Source: Candidatus Sumerlaeota bacterium
GTDB taxonomy: Bacteria > Sumerlaeota > Sumerlaeia > SLMS01 > JAHLLQ01
Assembly (NCBI GenBank): GCA_021772755.1
Contig: JAJFLJ010000244.1
Span: forward strand, 1 to 33,963
Length of the DNA: 33,963 bases
Reading direction: 5' to 3'
Below the pieces are notes generated by a model, which had not been told where the DNA came from, did not search any database, and saw only the letters and a program-made list of their open reading frames with translations. This document shows positions 8,814 through 16,973 of this stretch, piece by piece. Numbering within the stretch: position 1 is the first letter of the stretch; every line of letters starts with the position of its first letter. Position numbers and translations under genes: made by a program.

Positions 8814-10523
8814 TCACTTCGCGAGAATCGCTTCCAGGCACAAGCGCCTAAAGGGGTCTTCCTCCACCTCTCGTGCCGCCTCGTACGAACGCCTGACCTC
8901 CTCATCGAGAGTGAACGTCGCCCCGTGTATGGCTTCCATGGCGAACAGCGGAAAGTCCGGTGCATGCGTGTACAATACGAAAAAGGGAAGGAACGGATCC
9001 AGTTTTTCCTCCAATTCTCTGGCGGCAAACGTGAGGTCTACCGAAGGATACCCCGATCCGTAGGCGACGAGAGGCCCGGTCACGATCTCGGGGAAGCTTT
9101 TTCCCTCGCCGGAAGCCTCGACATAATGTTGCAATATTGCGCTCGATCGAAGTGTTTCGTAACCCGGCTCGACGCTCTCGCCCTGGTTTCTCTCGAGCCT
9201 TCGAAGAGTCTCGGCTGCTATCCACCGTTCATCGCTTGTCTTGTCGAAATCCCGGGTGATCTCTCTGAGTTCGCCCACAAGTCTTTCGACATCGAAGGTC
9301 ATGTTCCGGAGGCAATGGAGCGCATCCCGCCGAACCTCCGGCGATGAATGGTGCATGTGGTATCTGACGAGCGGCAGGAATGCGTTCGGATCTTCCGTGC
9401 GCGAGAGCGAGTCGAGTGCCCCGCGAATCAATTCGTCGTCGCGAGAGGCCAGACAAATCTCCAGCGCATCTTTCGCATCCGGCAGCGAGAACGAACGGGC
9501 CCATTCGTAGCGCTGCCGCACGGGCTCGAACTTTTCGCACAGCCGGAGCTCCATTTTCGCGGCCAACCCGGCCTCCGCGCCTCCGCGGAGCATGGAGAAA
9601 TAGAGCAGCTCCTGCGATTCGCGGTCCGCTTCGCCGAAGAGACGGAAGAGTTCGTCGCCACATTCCGTTCCCGGAACAAGATCGGGGGCCAGGGACGCCA
9701 GGCGATCCATCGCGGCAAACTCCAATCCTTCCACGCGGTCGGATAGGTGCGGAACGATCAACGATACCGGACAATCCATATCCCCCCGGAAGAGAATATC
9801 CGCTTGCAGCGCCAGCCTGACCACTCCGGGGTTCTCGTCTTTCAGGAAACTCCGTGCAGATACTTCCTCCGCGATTATCCGGTCATACTGGGGAACGTGT
9901 CGGTCGCCAACATAACATACGATCCGGGCAACGTGATCGCGGATGTCTGGATCTCTATCGTGCTGAAGCCGAAGAAGCCCTCGAAGCGTTTCGGGATCCA
10001 CGTTCTCCACTGAGAACTCGTTGCAGATATCGAAGGCGGCTCTGGCGGCCGCGGAACGCAGAATGTCCGACTCGGACGCCAAGTAAACCTGAAGGATTCT
10101 CTGGGCTTCGGCAGAAAAAGACGAGTCTTCGAAATTCCGCAATGAGCGAACCAGAAACTCCTTCTCGATTTCGGACGCATCGCTGCTCAAGACGGACTGA
10201 ACCTCATCGAACACGACGATACTGTCGATCTCGAAGGAGAAGATGAGCCGTGCGATGGTAGTGCGGGCGTCTGCGGACCCCTGCCTGATCGAAGAAACGA
10301 GGAGAAGGTCGAAGCCCTCCGGATTGCGCTCCCTCAGCTCGCGAGTCGGAGAATCGGTCAATCCGGCTTCTATCGCTCGGCGAGCCTGGTCTTCGAAGGC
10401 TTCTTCTTCGACTGCAAGACAAGAGGCTATCACCCCGACGCTGATCGCGCAGCAAAGAACTTCGACCATTCGCTTTCGCAACTTGGGGGGGCGCTGTCTT
10501 CGCGACTTGGATAAGCCTTCCAT
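8814..10523 (-). CDS. HEAT-repeat putative lipoprotein, unknown function
   Basis: A 569-residue protein. The ATG at 10523 has an excellent AAGGAG seven bases upstream. A basic N-terminus and hydrophobic segment (about 19-34) end in VIASC, which fits a lipobox with C35 as the lipidated residue. The rest is a chain of paired amphipathic helices of HEAT type: recurring phrases such as SAAARAAFDICNE, DIRDHVARIVCYV and SPEVRRDALHCLRNM, each with the conserved Arg/Asp-Ala pattern. Such solenoids bind other proteins; no enzyme motif is present. It would be attached to the inner or outer membrane facing the periplasm. Its base composition (33 of 60 G+C at 9901-9960) and many rare-looking codons set it apart from its neighbours, suggesting acquisition. 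Probably transcribed with the BamE-like gene downstream. Confidence 0.78.
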   Translation of the reverse strand: MEGLSKSRRQRPPKLRKRMVEVLCCAISVGVIASCLAVEEEAFEDQARRAIEAGLTDSPTRELRERNPEGFDLLLVSSIRQGSADARTTIARLIFSFEIDSIVVFDEVQSVLSSDASEIEKEFLVRSLRNFEDSSFSAEAQRILQVYLASESDILRSAAARAAFDICNEFSVENVDPETLRGLLRLQHDRDPDIRDHVARIVCYVGDRHVPQYDRIIAEEVSARSFLKDENPGVVRLALQADILFRGDMDCPVSLIVPHLSDRVEGLEFAAMDRLASLAPDLVPGTECGDELFRLFGEADRESQELLYFSMLRGGAEAGLAAKMELRLCEKFEPVRQRYEWARSFSLPDAKDALEICLASRDDELIRGALDSLSRTEDPNAFLPLVRYHMHHSSPEVRRDALHCLRNMTFDVERLVGELREITRDFDKTSDERWIAAETLRRLERNQGESVEPGYETLRSSAILQHYVEASGEGKSFPEIVTGPLVAYGSGYPSVDLTFAARELEEKLDPFLPFFVLYTHAPDFPLFAMEAIHGATFTLDEEVRRSYEAAREVEEDPFRRLCLEAILAK

Positions 10524-10616
10524 CGAAGACTCCTTAGCTCGCGCATCGGGGCACTTCATCCCGAAGAACCAAACGCGCCGGTGTTGCGAAGCGGAAGGCA
10601 CGGCCATCATCGAACG

Positions 10617-11423
10617 CTACGTCCGGCGGTCGGTGGACTCGAAGATCTTGTCGGCGCTGGCGGCGACGAAGCCGTCGTAGATGCGTCCCGTCGCCGGGTC
10701 TTCGTAGCGCCGCGCGAATTCGTAGTAGCACGACGGCACCTTCGCGGTCTCGCCGTTGGCGAACCGCACGTCGACTTCGGCGGCGACGGTCGAGCCCTGC
10801 TCCAGCAGCACGTCCGGCGAGCCCTTCACGCGCCCGCCCGCCTCGTTGAGCGGATGGCCGAGTTCCTCGACGAAGTCCAGCAGCGCCTGGAGCGAGTCGA
10901 ACGTCCTGAGGTGGTTCACGCCGATGGTGAAGTGGTTCGCGTGGAACCCCCACACCGCCATCCATCCGGCATACTCGCTTTCCGCGGCGAGCTTCTCCCA
11001 CGTTTCCCGCGCGACCGGTTCCCAGAGGGGGCCGGCCCACATGACGTCGGGGCGTTCGACGCGCGCGGGATCGACCTGGGCGACGAGGCCGCGGATCGCT
11101 TCCTGGGCGAAGGGGGAAAGCTCGGCGGTCTTCAGTTCGCTGAGGAAGACGCGCGGCGCGCCGGGGGCGTCGTGGACGTAGCCGAAGGCGCGAAGCTTCT
11201 TGGCGGGGAATTCGTAGGGCGAGAAGCGGCGGTAGCCCAGCGCCAGGATGTGGCGTTCGAGAGCGGCCAGGCCGACGGGCGCGAGGTCGAAGGTGCGAAA
11301 GGCGACGTGGTCGTTGACGATAGCGCCGTCGCGGGCGGCCACGGCGTCGTGGATGGCCTTCACCCCCGGCGCGATGCGGCAGTAGTCGTTCCAGAGTTCG
11401 TCGAGAAAGGCGGCCATTTCCAT
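10617..11423 (-). CDS. DUF1338 protein (2-oxoadipate dioxygenase/decarboxylase family, compact form)
   Basis: A 268-residue DUF1338 protein. Characterised members (HglS of Pseudomonas putida) are Fe(II) enzymes that convert 2-oxoadipate to D-2-hydroxyglutarate in lysine breakdown. From memory the HglS metal ligands are two His and one Glu with a nearby Arg that binds substrate. Here H39 and R43 (DHVAFRTF), H164 (HANHFTIGVNHL) and E235 (YYEFARRY) fit that pattern, so it should bind metal. It is much shorter than HglS (about 450) and matches the compact bacterial type of about 265 residues, whose substrate is less clear. The ATG at 11423 is preceded by GGAG 11 bases upstream; a second ATG at 11417 is possible. 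No other lysine-degradation gene is nearby. It is cytoplasmic, and divergent from the HD-GYP gene. Confidence 0.88.
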   Translation of the reverse strand: MEMAAFLDELWNDYCRIAPGVKAIHDAVAARDGAIVNDHVAFRTFDLAPVGLAALERHILALGYRRFSPYEFPAKKLRAFGYVHDAPGAPRVFLSELKTAELSPFAQEAIRGLVAQVDPARVERPDVMWAGPLWEPVARETWEKLAAESEYAGWMAVWGFHANHFTIGVNHLRTFDSLQALLDFVEELGHPLNEAGGRVKGSPDVLLEQGSTVAAEVDVRFANGETAKVPSCYYEFARRYEDPATGRIYDGFVAASADKIFESTDRRT

Positions 11424-11506
11424 GAGGGTGCGTTCTCCGGGGGATTCGGTTCGAGCCTGGCGAAAGAGACCGCCGCCGCCGCGCGGGCGTCAATCCCCCG
11501 CTTGGC

Positions 11507-11535
11507 TTGACCGCGCCCCTCCGCCCGGGGACCGT
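11507..11535 (+). promoter_or_regulatory. Possible promoter for the FHA-GAF-HD-GYP gene
   Basis: TTGACC at 11507-11512, 17-base spacer, GACCGT at 11530-11535 (A2 and T6 kept). A reverse-oriented TTGACG box lies only 14 bases away (11493-11488 on the minus strand) and could serve the DUF1338 gene. The -10 elements are weak on both strands. Confidence 0.35.
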
Positions 11536-11564
11536 TCCGGCTTCCCGGTCCGGAGCGGTGGACG

Positions 11565-13169
11565 ATGGTCGAGATTCCCACAGACTGGCGGCTGACGGTC
11601 CAATCCGGACCGCTGGCGGGCACGCGGCTGGAAGTTCCGCAGCGGCGCCTGACCATCGGGCGCGACTCGGTCTGCGATCTGAAGATCGAGGACCCCAAGG
11701 CGTCCCGCGTCCACTGCTTCGTGGAGCGCCGCGCCGACGGCGTGTACGTCGCCGACAACGGATCGACCAACGGTCTGACGGTGAACGGCGAGAAGGTCGA
11801 CAGCTGCCGCCTGATGCCCGGCGACACGTTCCGCATCGGCTCGACGGAAATCGTGCTGCTGGAATCCTCCGACTTCTCCTCCATCGAGTTCTTCGAGTCC
11901 GACGCCGAGCTGACCGCCGAGCTGCGCGCCGACACGGTCTCCAGCGACGTGCTCGCGGGGAAGTTCGCCGACCTGATCCAGTCCTACGCCGCGACCGCGG
12001 CCGGCGACGACAAGGCGAAGGCCGCGGCCGAACGGCAGAGGAACGAGAAGCTCGCGGCGAACCTGAAGTCGCTCTTCGGCGTCAGCGGCCAGATGTCGCG
12101 CCTGCTGCCCGCCGACGAGGTGCTGAACGTCGTTTCGGTGGCGCTGTTCGAGGTCTTCCCCGGCGCCGAGAACCTCGTGATTCTGCTGCGCGACGAGGAG
12201 CGCGGCCACATGGTGCCGCGACTCGCCATCAACCGCGACGGCGAGCGCGACCTGGTCATCCACGTCAGCCGCACGGCGCTGCGCCGCGCCGTCGACACGC
12301 TCTCGACGGTGGTCGCCAACGACGCGTCGAAGGACGACCGCTTCGCGAACTCCGATTCCATCGTGGGGTTCCAGCTCAAGGCGCTGATGTGCGCCCCGCT
12401 GATCGCCGGCGAGGAGGTCATCGGCGCCATCTATATCGACAACCGCGAGAAGAACGTCTTCTACGACGAGATGGACGCGGAACTGGTGACGGCCTTCGCC
12501 AACCAGGCGGCGATCGCGGTCGGCAACGCGCTGCTCTGCGACCATCTCCAGCAGAGCTACCACCAGACCCTCCAGGCCCTGGTTCGCGCCATCGAGGCCA
12601 AGGACCCCTACACCAGCGGCCACAGCCAGCGCGTGCGCGACTATGCCGTCGCCATCGGCATCGAGATGGAGTTTCCCAAGAAGCGCCTCGACCGCCTCTC
12701 CATGGCGGCGGAACTGCACGACATCGGCAAGATCGGCGTCCACGAACGCGTGATCAACAAGCCCGGCGGGCTGACCGACACCGAGTTCGAAACCGTCAAG
12801 ATGCACGTCGAAATGGGCGAGAAGATCCTCAAGCCCATCGGCTACATGTCCGACCTGCTGCCGTGGATCCGCAGCCACCACGAACGGTGGGACGGCAAGG
12901 GATACCCCGACGGACTGAAGGGCGAGGACTGCCCGCTGGAAGGCCGCATCCTCGCCGTCGCCGACGCCTACGACGCGATGACCAGCAAGCGCGCCTACAA
13001 CAATCCGCTGGGGGCCGACGAAGCGCTCGACCGCCTCCGCAAGGGATCGGGAACGCATTTCGACCCCGCCGTCGTCATCGCCTTCGAGAAGGCCACCAAG
13101 AACGACCGCATGACGATCCTCTCGGACTCCGTCTCGCCCATCCAGAACCGCCCGCCCACGGAGTTCTGA
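11565..13169 (+). CDS. FHA-GAF-HD-GYP signalling protein (cyclic di-GMP phosphodiesterase family)
   Basis: A 534-residue cytoplasmic signalling protein with three domains. The FHA domain (about 10-98) has the phosphothreonine-binding residues: GR at 32-33, S47/R48/H50, and NGSTNG at 65-70. A GAF sensor domain follows (about 185-322), joined by a charged helical linker. The HD-GYP domain (about 330-520) has HSQRV with H353, the HD pair at 385-386 in AELHDIGKIG, HH at 438-439 and GYP at 446-448, so all metal ligands appear intact. HD-GYP enzymes degrade cyclic di-GMP to pGpG or GMP. The FHA domain suggests docking to a Thr-phosphorylated partner, so kinase signalling may control c-di-GMP turnover. 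No kinase is encoded in the window. The ATG at 11565 is the first in frame and begins just before the first FHA strand. Confidence 0.95.
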   Translation: MVEIPTDWRLTVQSGPLAGTRLEVPQRRLTIGRDSVCDLKIEDPKASRVHCFVERRADGVYVADNGSTNGLTVNGEKVDSCRLMPGDTFRIGSTEIVLLESSDFSSIEFFESDAELTAELRADTVSSDVLAGKFADLIQSYAATAAGDDKAKAAAERQRNEKLAANLKSLFGVSGQMSRLLPADEVLNVVSVALFEVFPGAENLVILLRDEERGHMVPRLAINRDGERDLVIHVSRTALRRAVDTLSTVVANDASKDDRFANSDSIVGFQLKALMCAPLIAGEEVIGAIYIDNREKNVFYDEMDAELVTAFANQAAIAVGNALLCDHLQQSYHQTLQALVRAIEAKDPYTSGHSQRVRDYAVAIGIEMEFPKKRLDRLSMAAELHDIGKIGVHERVINKPGGLTDTEFETVKMHVEMGEKILKPIGYMSDLLPWIRSHHERWDGKGYPDGLKGEDCPLEGRILAVADAYDAMTSKRAYNNPLGADEALDRLRKGSGTHFDPAVVIAFEKATKNDRMTILSDSVSPIQNRPPTEF

Positions 13170-13232
13170 ACCGCGTTCGCGGCGTCGGGCGGCTGAGGCG
13201 TTGTGAGTTTCGCGTGGTGGGTCGTGCGCTGG

Positions 13233-13252
13233 GGCGGGACTCAGAACCCGCC
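13233..13252. terminator. Hairpin between convergent genes
   Basis: GGCGGG (13233-13238) pairs with CCCGCC (13247-13252) around an 8-base loop. The stop codon of the minus-strand gene (13241-13243) lies in the loop. No T-tract follows, so this is a modest candidate for the junction of the HD-GYP gene and the sigma operon. Confidence 0.35.
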
Positions 13253-13513
13253 GGTCAGGACGGCGAGGGCGACCGCCACGGCGGCCACGACGACAAGCGC
13301 GACGAGCGCGGGTTTCCACGCGGCGGTGCGACCGGCAGGGCGACCGAATCGCGGACGCCGGGGCAGGAGCGGGTTGGCGTCGCGCAATTCCAGGTCCTCG
13401 CGAAACGCGTGGAGCCGGGCGCGCAGGCGTTCCTCCACGTCCGCCGGCACGGGAGTGGACTGGCGCTTTCGCACCAGTTCGTTGAACGCCTCACGGGGGT
13501 CCTTGCGAGTCAT
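13241..13513 (-). CDS. Tail-anchored small protein coupled to the ECF sigma factor (possible anti-sigma factor)
   Basis: A 90-residue protein: a charged, probably helical N-terminal part (1-45), a basic Pro/Arg linker and one membrane helix at about 67-88 that ends the protein. Its ATG overlaps the stop of the sigma factor gene as ATGA (13513-13510), which implies translational coupling and equimolar synthesis. That arrangement is usual for an ECF sigma factor and its membrane anti-sigma factor, with the cytoplasmic N-terminus binding the sigma factor. However there is no HxxxCxxC zinc motif and no periplasmic sensor domain, since the helix is at the very end. The role is inferred from context only. 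Confidence 0.72.
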   Translation of the reverse strand: MTRKDPREAFNELVRKRQSTPVPADVEERLRARLHAFREDLELRDANPLLPRRPRFGRPAGRTAAWKPALVALVVVAAVAVALAVLTGGF

Positions 13514-14064
13514 GCTTTCGCCGCTTTCGGAAATGGTCTCGGGGCCAGGTGCGCCAGAACCTCCTGCAACCGGTGGCGGCCCCGCGCCACATGGGTTCTG
13601 GCGGTCGCTTCGGTGCAATCGAGCGCCGCCGCAATGTCGGTGTACTCGAACCGTTCCACAAGACGCATTCTGACCGCTGCGGACTGCTGGGGGGAGAGTT
13701 CTTCGATGGCGGCCATGATCTCGAATTCCAGATCGGCGGACTCGAGGGCCTGACGCGGCGTCAAGCAGGGTCGCTTGATGGCATCGCGCAGGTCGTCGTA
13801 CAGTTGGTCGTCTTCCTCGGTGCGGCGGACGCGCTGCTTCTTGCGGAGAACGTCGCACGCCGAGTTGATGCAGATGCGCAGAATCAGGGCCCGGGGGTTG
13901 GGATGGGCGGAGATTCGGTCGAACCGGCGCCACATGGTCATCAGGGCTTCCTGCATGGCGTCTTCGGCGTCGTCGGCGTCGCGGGCGATCCTCCAGATCG
14001 TCCGGATCATCTGGTCTTCGAGGGGCTGGACGAGTGCATTGTAGTCGGCTTCGCGATCGGTCAT
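13510..14064 (-). CDS. ECF-type RNA polymerase sigma factor
   Basis: A 184-residue sigma-70 family protein of the extracytoplasmic function type. Region 2 spans about residues 10-80 (DADDAEDAMQEALMTMWRR and PRALILRICINSACDVLRKK), binding core polymerase and the -10 element. Region 4 spans about 120-172 (ELSPQQSAAVRMRLVE, then the helix-turn-helix YTDIAAALDCTEATARTHV), binding the -35 element. The linker is short and region 3 is absent, as in all ECF factors. The ATG at 14064 has GGGAGA upstream. Its stop overlaps the start of the small membrane protein, so the two form an operon. The target regulon and signal are unknown; no clear self-promoter was found in the 186-base divergent region 14065-14250. 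Confidence 0.93.
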   Translation of the reverse strand: MTDREADYNALVQPLEDQMIRTIWRIARDADDAEDAMQEALMTMWRRFDRISAHPNPRALILRICINSACDVLRKKQRVRRTEEDDQLYDDLRDAIKRPCLTPRQALESADLEFEIMAAIEELSPQQSAAVRMRLVERFEYTDIAAALDCTEATARTHVARGRHRLQEVLAHLAPRPFPKAAKA

Positions 14065-14250
14065 TGTACGTCTCCCGAAAGGGACCTGGCAGCGGGGGGT
14101 AGTCCGCCTATTTCCATCTCTCCATCCGGTAACGTCGGGCGCAGCAGGAATGTTGAGGTCCGGGGGCTTTTTTTTCTCCGGCCCGGGGCGGAATTCGATG
14201 GCCTTGCGGCCCGGCGGCCCCGCCCATGGTCGGGTCTCCGGTGACTTTCC

Positions 14251-14865
14251 ATGACGAAGCGCAAGAAGACCGTTCTGATCGTTCTCGCCATCGCCGCGGC
14301 GATCGTCATCCCGTGCGTGGGAGGCGTGGTCCTGCTCGGGATCGGGGTCTTCACGCTGGCGACGGTCGGAACTACGGAACTGGAGGTGACCGATGCGGAC
14401 CGCGACCTCATGGTCACGGCGGCGGACGTCGCCCCCCACACGACCGGGTTCGTTCCCTCGCCGATCCACGAGACCTTCACCAAGACCAGTCTCATCGACA
14501 ACTCGATCAAGATCCAATACGAGTACGACGCCGGCGGACTGGCCCACCCCTACATCGTCGTTACCGTCAGCCACGAGCAGACGCCCGCCGATGCGGACAT
14601 GCTGTTCGGCATCGAGTGGAACGTGATGAAGGGCGCGCTGGGGCTGGGCCCGGGAACGACGCTCCGGGAGGACAGCGCGTTCTACAGCGCGGGGGACCAC
14701 TCGCGGTTCGGAACCATTCTGGAGAGCGGAAGCCCCACAGGGAATCTCTTCGTCGCGCGCGAGGGAAACTCGATCTACGCGTTCACGATCATGGGTGCCA
14801 CGATCGCGGATGCGGATGCCTGGAAGACGCTCTTCGACGACCGCGTGGAAACGCTCGACGAATAG
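14251..14865 (+). CDS. Membrane-anchored protein of unknown function upstream of GPP34
   Basis: A 204-residue protein I do not recognise. The tip MTKRKK is followed by a long hydrophobic segment (about 8-41, Gly/Val/Ile-rich, possibly one long or two short helices). The rest (about 45-204) is a soluble alpha/beta-looking domain rich in Asp, Thr and Gly with no cysteine. Two elements stand out: PHPYIVV-like strand HPYIVVTVSHEQ and a C-terminal NSIYAFTIMGATIADADAWK. It should sit in the inner membrane with the domain outside, or be secreted after cleavage. The gene lies 37 bases upstream of the GPP34 gene on the same strand, so the two are likely co-expressed. It diverges from the ECF sigma factor and might belong to its regulon, which is untested. 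Confidence 0.75.
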   Translation: MTKRKKTVLIVLAIAAAIVIPCVGGVVLLGIGVFTLATVGTTELEVTDADRDLMVTAADVAPHTTGFVPSPIHETFTKTSLIDNSIKIQYEYDAGGLAHPYIVVTVSHEQTPADADMLFGIEWNVMKGALGLGPGTTLREDSAFYSAGDHSRFGTILESGSPTGNLFVAREGNSIYAFTIMGATIADADAWKTLFDDRVETLDE

Positions 14866-14902
14866 CCGCAGTTTCGCGATTTCTCCTGAAAGGTCGTTCG
14901 CC

Positions 14903-15586
14903 ATGAGTTCGTCCCCGCTGATGCTCCACGAGGAGATCATCCTGCTGATCCTGAAGGACCGCGAAGGCACGTTCCGCGGTTCATGGATTGCCATCGCGCT
15001 GGGTGCGGCGCTGCTGGCGGAGCTTCTCCTTGGCGGCCACGCCACGACCGCGGGCGATTCGAAGGACCGCCCCCTCGTTCGCGCCGGAAGCAGACCCGCC
15101 GACCCCTTGCTGGCGGAGTGCCATGCGCTGCTGTCGGCGTCGAAGAAGGAGCGCACCAGCGAGCACTGGGTGACGAAGTTCGCCGGGTCGAAGGACCTGG
15201 CGCACCGCGTGGCGGAGTGCCTGGTGGATCGCGGGATTCTGCGCGCCGACCGAAAGACCATGATGCTCTTCTTCGAGAAGAGGATCTATCCGGAGATCGA
15301 CCACCGCCCGGAGAGCGAACTGCTCGACCGGATGCGGAACGCGATCGAGGGCTCCGGCGACGTGGACGCGCGCACGGCGGTCGTCACCGCTCTCGCCTTT
15401 CGGACGGACCTTCTCCGGTACGGCTTCGACAGCGCGTTCATCAAGACGCACAAGGCGCGCATCGAGGCGATCTGCGACGGCCACGCGGTCGTCAGGGGCG
15501 CGCAGGAAGCCGTGGAGGCCGCCATGGCCGTGATCATGGTGATCGTCATTCTGCCGACGATCATGACCACCATCGCCCGGCCGTGA
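14903..15586 (+). CDS. GPP34 (GOLPH3-like) family protein
   Basis: A 227-residue protein of the GPP34 family, named after the eukaryotic Golgi phosphoprotein GOLPH3, which binds PI4P and sorts glycosyltransferases. Bacterial members exist, mostly in Actinobacteria, with unknown roles. Family landmarks are visible: LHEEIILLILKDREGTF near the N-terminus, the helix IALGAALLAELLLGG (about 31-45), VAECLVDRGILRADRK (about 100-115), and ESELLDRMRNAI before a TAVVTALAF helix. The C-terminal 22 residues are strongly hydrophobic (VEAAMAVIMVIVILPTIM), which could anchor the protein in the membrane or form the last buried helix. The ATG at 14903 follows AAAGG at 14889. It is probably co-transcribed with the membrane protein gene 37 bases upstream. 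Confidence 0.85.
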   Translation: MSSSPLMLHEEIILLILKDREGTFRGSWIAIALGAALLAELLLGGHATTAGDSKDRPLVRAGSRPADPLLAECHALLSASKKERTSEHWVTKFAGSKDLAHRVAECLVDRGILRADRKTMMLFFEKRIYPEIDHRPESELLDRMRNAIEGSGDVDARTAVVTALAFRTDLLRYGFDSAFIKTHKARIEAICDGHAVVRGAQEAVEAAMAVIMVIVILPTIMTTIARP

Positions 15587-15812
15587 ACGCGCTCCCCGAT
15601 CCGCTCGAATCGGTCTTCGAAGAGAACAGTTCGGGACCGGACTGAGGGATACAGTCAGCCCCTACGTCCCGCATCGGACATTAACCTGCCGTACAGCCGG
15701 TTTGCGGTTGTCGCGGACGCGGGACCTTCATAGCCACCCCTCGCGTTGCGGCGGAATACCCCGCCGCGACGGACATCACACATCGCAAGACACGACAGGG
15801 AGAAGAACGAGT

Positions 15813-16889
15813 ATGTGCAACCAGTGTATCCCCACCCAGCTCTCGACGGACGAATTCGCCGAACGACTCGTCGGATTCGTGAACGGCAGTGCCATGGCAC
15901 TGATGATCTCCATCGGCCACCAGACGGGTCTGTTCGACACGATGGGCCGCATCGGGCCCGCGACGAGCATCCGTCTGGCCGGCGAAGCGAACCTGAACGA
16001 GCGGTATGTGCGCGAATGGCTCGGCGCCATGACGACCGGCCAGGTGGTCGTCCACGACCCGGCGGCGAAGACGTACTCGCTGCCGGAGGAACACGCCGCG
16101 GTCCTGACCCGCGCGGCCACGCCCAACAACATGGCGGCGATGATGCAGTGGGTCGCGGAGCTGGGCTATATCGAGCCCCGCATCGTGGAGTGCTTCCGCG
16201 AGGGCGGCGGCGTTCCCTACGAGGAGTACCGCCGGTTCCACGAGGTCATGGCGGAGGAAAGCGGCCAGACGACGGCAGCCGCCCTGGAAAGCGCGATCCT
16301 TCCAGCGATTCCCGGAATCACCGACCGGCTGAAGGAGGGCATCGAGGTGCTCGACCTGGGCTGCGGCAGCGGACGGTCGCTCTGCACGATGGCCAAGGCG
16401 TTTCCCAGCAGCCACTTCACCGGCTACGATCTGACGACGGAGGCGATCGCGAACGCCAACGCGTTCGCCGCCGAGATGGGCGTGAAGAACGTTTCCTTCG
16501 TTCGGCAGGACGTCGCGAAGATGGACGATGCGAAGCGGTTCGACCTGATCTGCGCCTTCGACGCAATCCACGACCAAGCGCGACCCGACACGGTTCTGGA
16601 CAACATCCATCGCGCGCTGAAGAACAACGGCGTGTTCCTGATGCAGGACATCCGCGCGTCCAGCAGCGTCGCCGGCAACATGGACCACGTTCTCGGGCCG
16701 TTCGTGTACACGATCTCCTGCATGCACTGCATGTCGGTGTCGCTGGCCCAGGGCGGCATGGGGCTGGGGGCGGCGTGGGGGCTGGAGAAGGCGCTGGAGA
16801 TGCTCTCCGACGCCGGTTTCCGCAACGTCGAGATCAAGCAGCTCGAACACGACATCCTAAACGACTACTTCATCGCGCGCAAGAAGTAG
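15813..16889 (+). CDS. SAM-dependent methyltransferase with N-terminal winged helix (Rv2258c-like)
   Basis: A 358-residue class I methyltransferase. The N-terminal region (about 15-100) is a dimerisation/winged-helix domain like that of Rv2258c and small-molecule O-methyltransferases. The Rossmann domain (about 165-358) has the SAM-binding motif VLDLGCGSGRS (179-189), the acidic strand end in FTGYDLT, and QDVAKM and FDLICAFDAIHD as later motifs. The substrate is unknown. Cysteines are notable: MCNQC at the very N-terminus and CMHCM in the C-terminal half, which might bind a metal or be redox-active. The ATG at 15813 follows AGGGAGAA. The 226 bases before it (15587-15812) hold no gene and no clear promoter. 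A strong hairpin follows the gene. Confidence 0.93.
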   Translation: MCNQCIPTQLSTDEFAERLVGFVNGSAMALMISIGHQTGLFDTMGRIGPATSIRLAGEANLNERYVREWLGAMTTGQVVVHDPAAKTYSLPEEHAAVLTRAATPNNMAAMMQWVAELGYIEPRIVECFREGGGVPYEEYRRFHEVMAEESGQTTAAALESAILPAIPGITDRLKEGIEVLDLGCGSGRSLCTMAKAFPSSHFTGYDLTTEAIANANAFAAEMGVKNVSFVRQDVAKMDDAKRFDLICAFDAIHDQARPDTVLDNIHRALKNNGVFLMQDIRASSSVAGNMDHVLGPFVYTISCMHCMSVSLAQGGMGLGAAWGLEKALEMLSDAGFRNVEIKQLEHDILNDYFIARKK

Positions 16890-16917
16890 GCGGGCGGGAC
16901 CAACGGCGAACGCGAAC

Positions 16918-16947
16918 ACGGCCGCGGGCGGAAACGCCTGCGGCCGT
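16918..16947. terminator. Bidirectional hairpin terminator with GAAA tetraloop
   Basis: A 13-base-pair stem, ACGGCCGCGGGCG (16918-16930) with CGCCTGCGGCCGT (16935-16947), with a single G-U wobble and a GAAA loop. It is followed by TGTCGTTT on the plus strand and lies between convergent genes (methyltransferase and transglutaminase), so it can serve both. Confidence 0.75.
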
Positions 16948-16973
16948 TGTCGTTTCGCGGGAACTTGTCCGCG

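Noticed and set aside
14168-14175. Run of eight T as an intrinsic terminator
   Set aside because: No stem precedes it and it lies between the divergent starts of the sigma factor and membrane protein genes, where no transcript should end.
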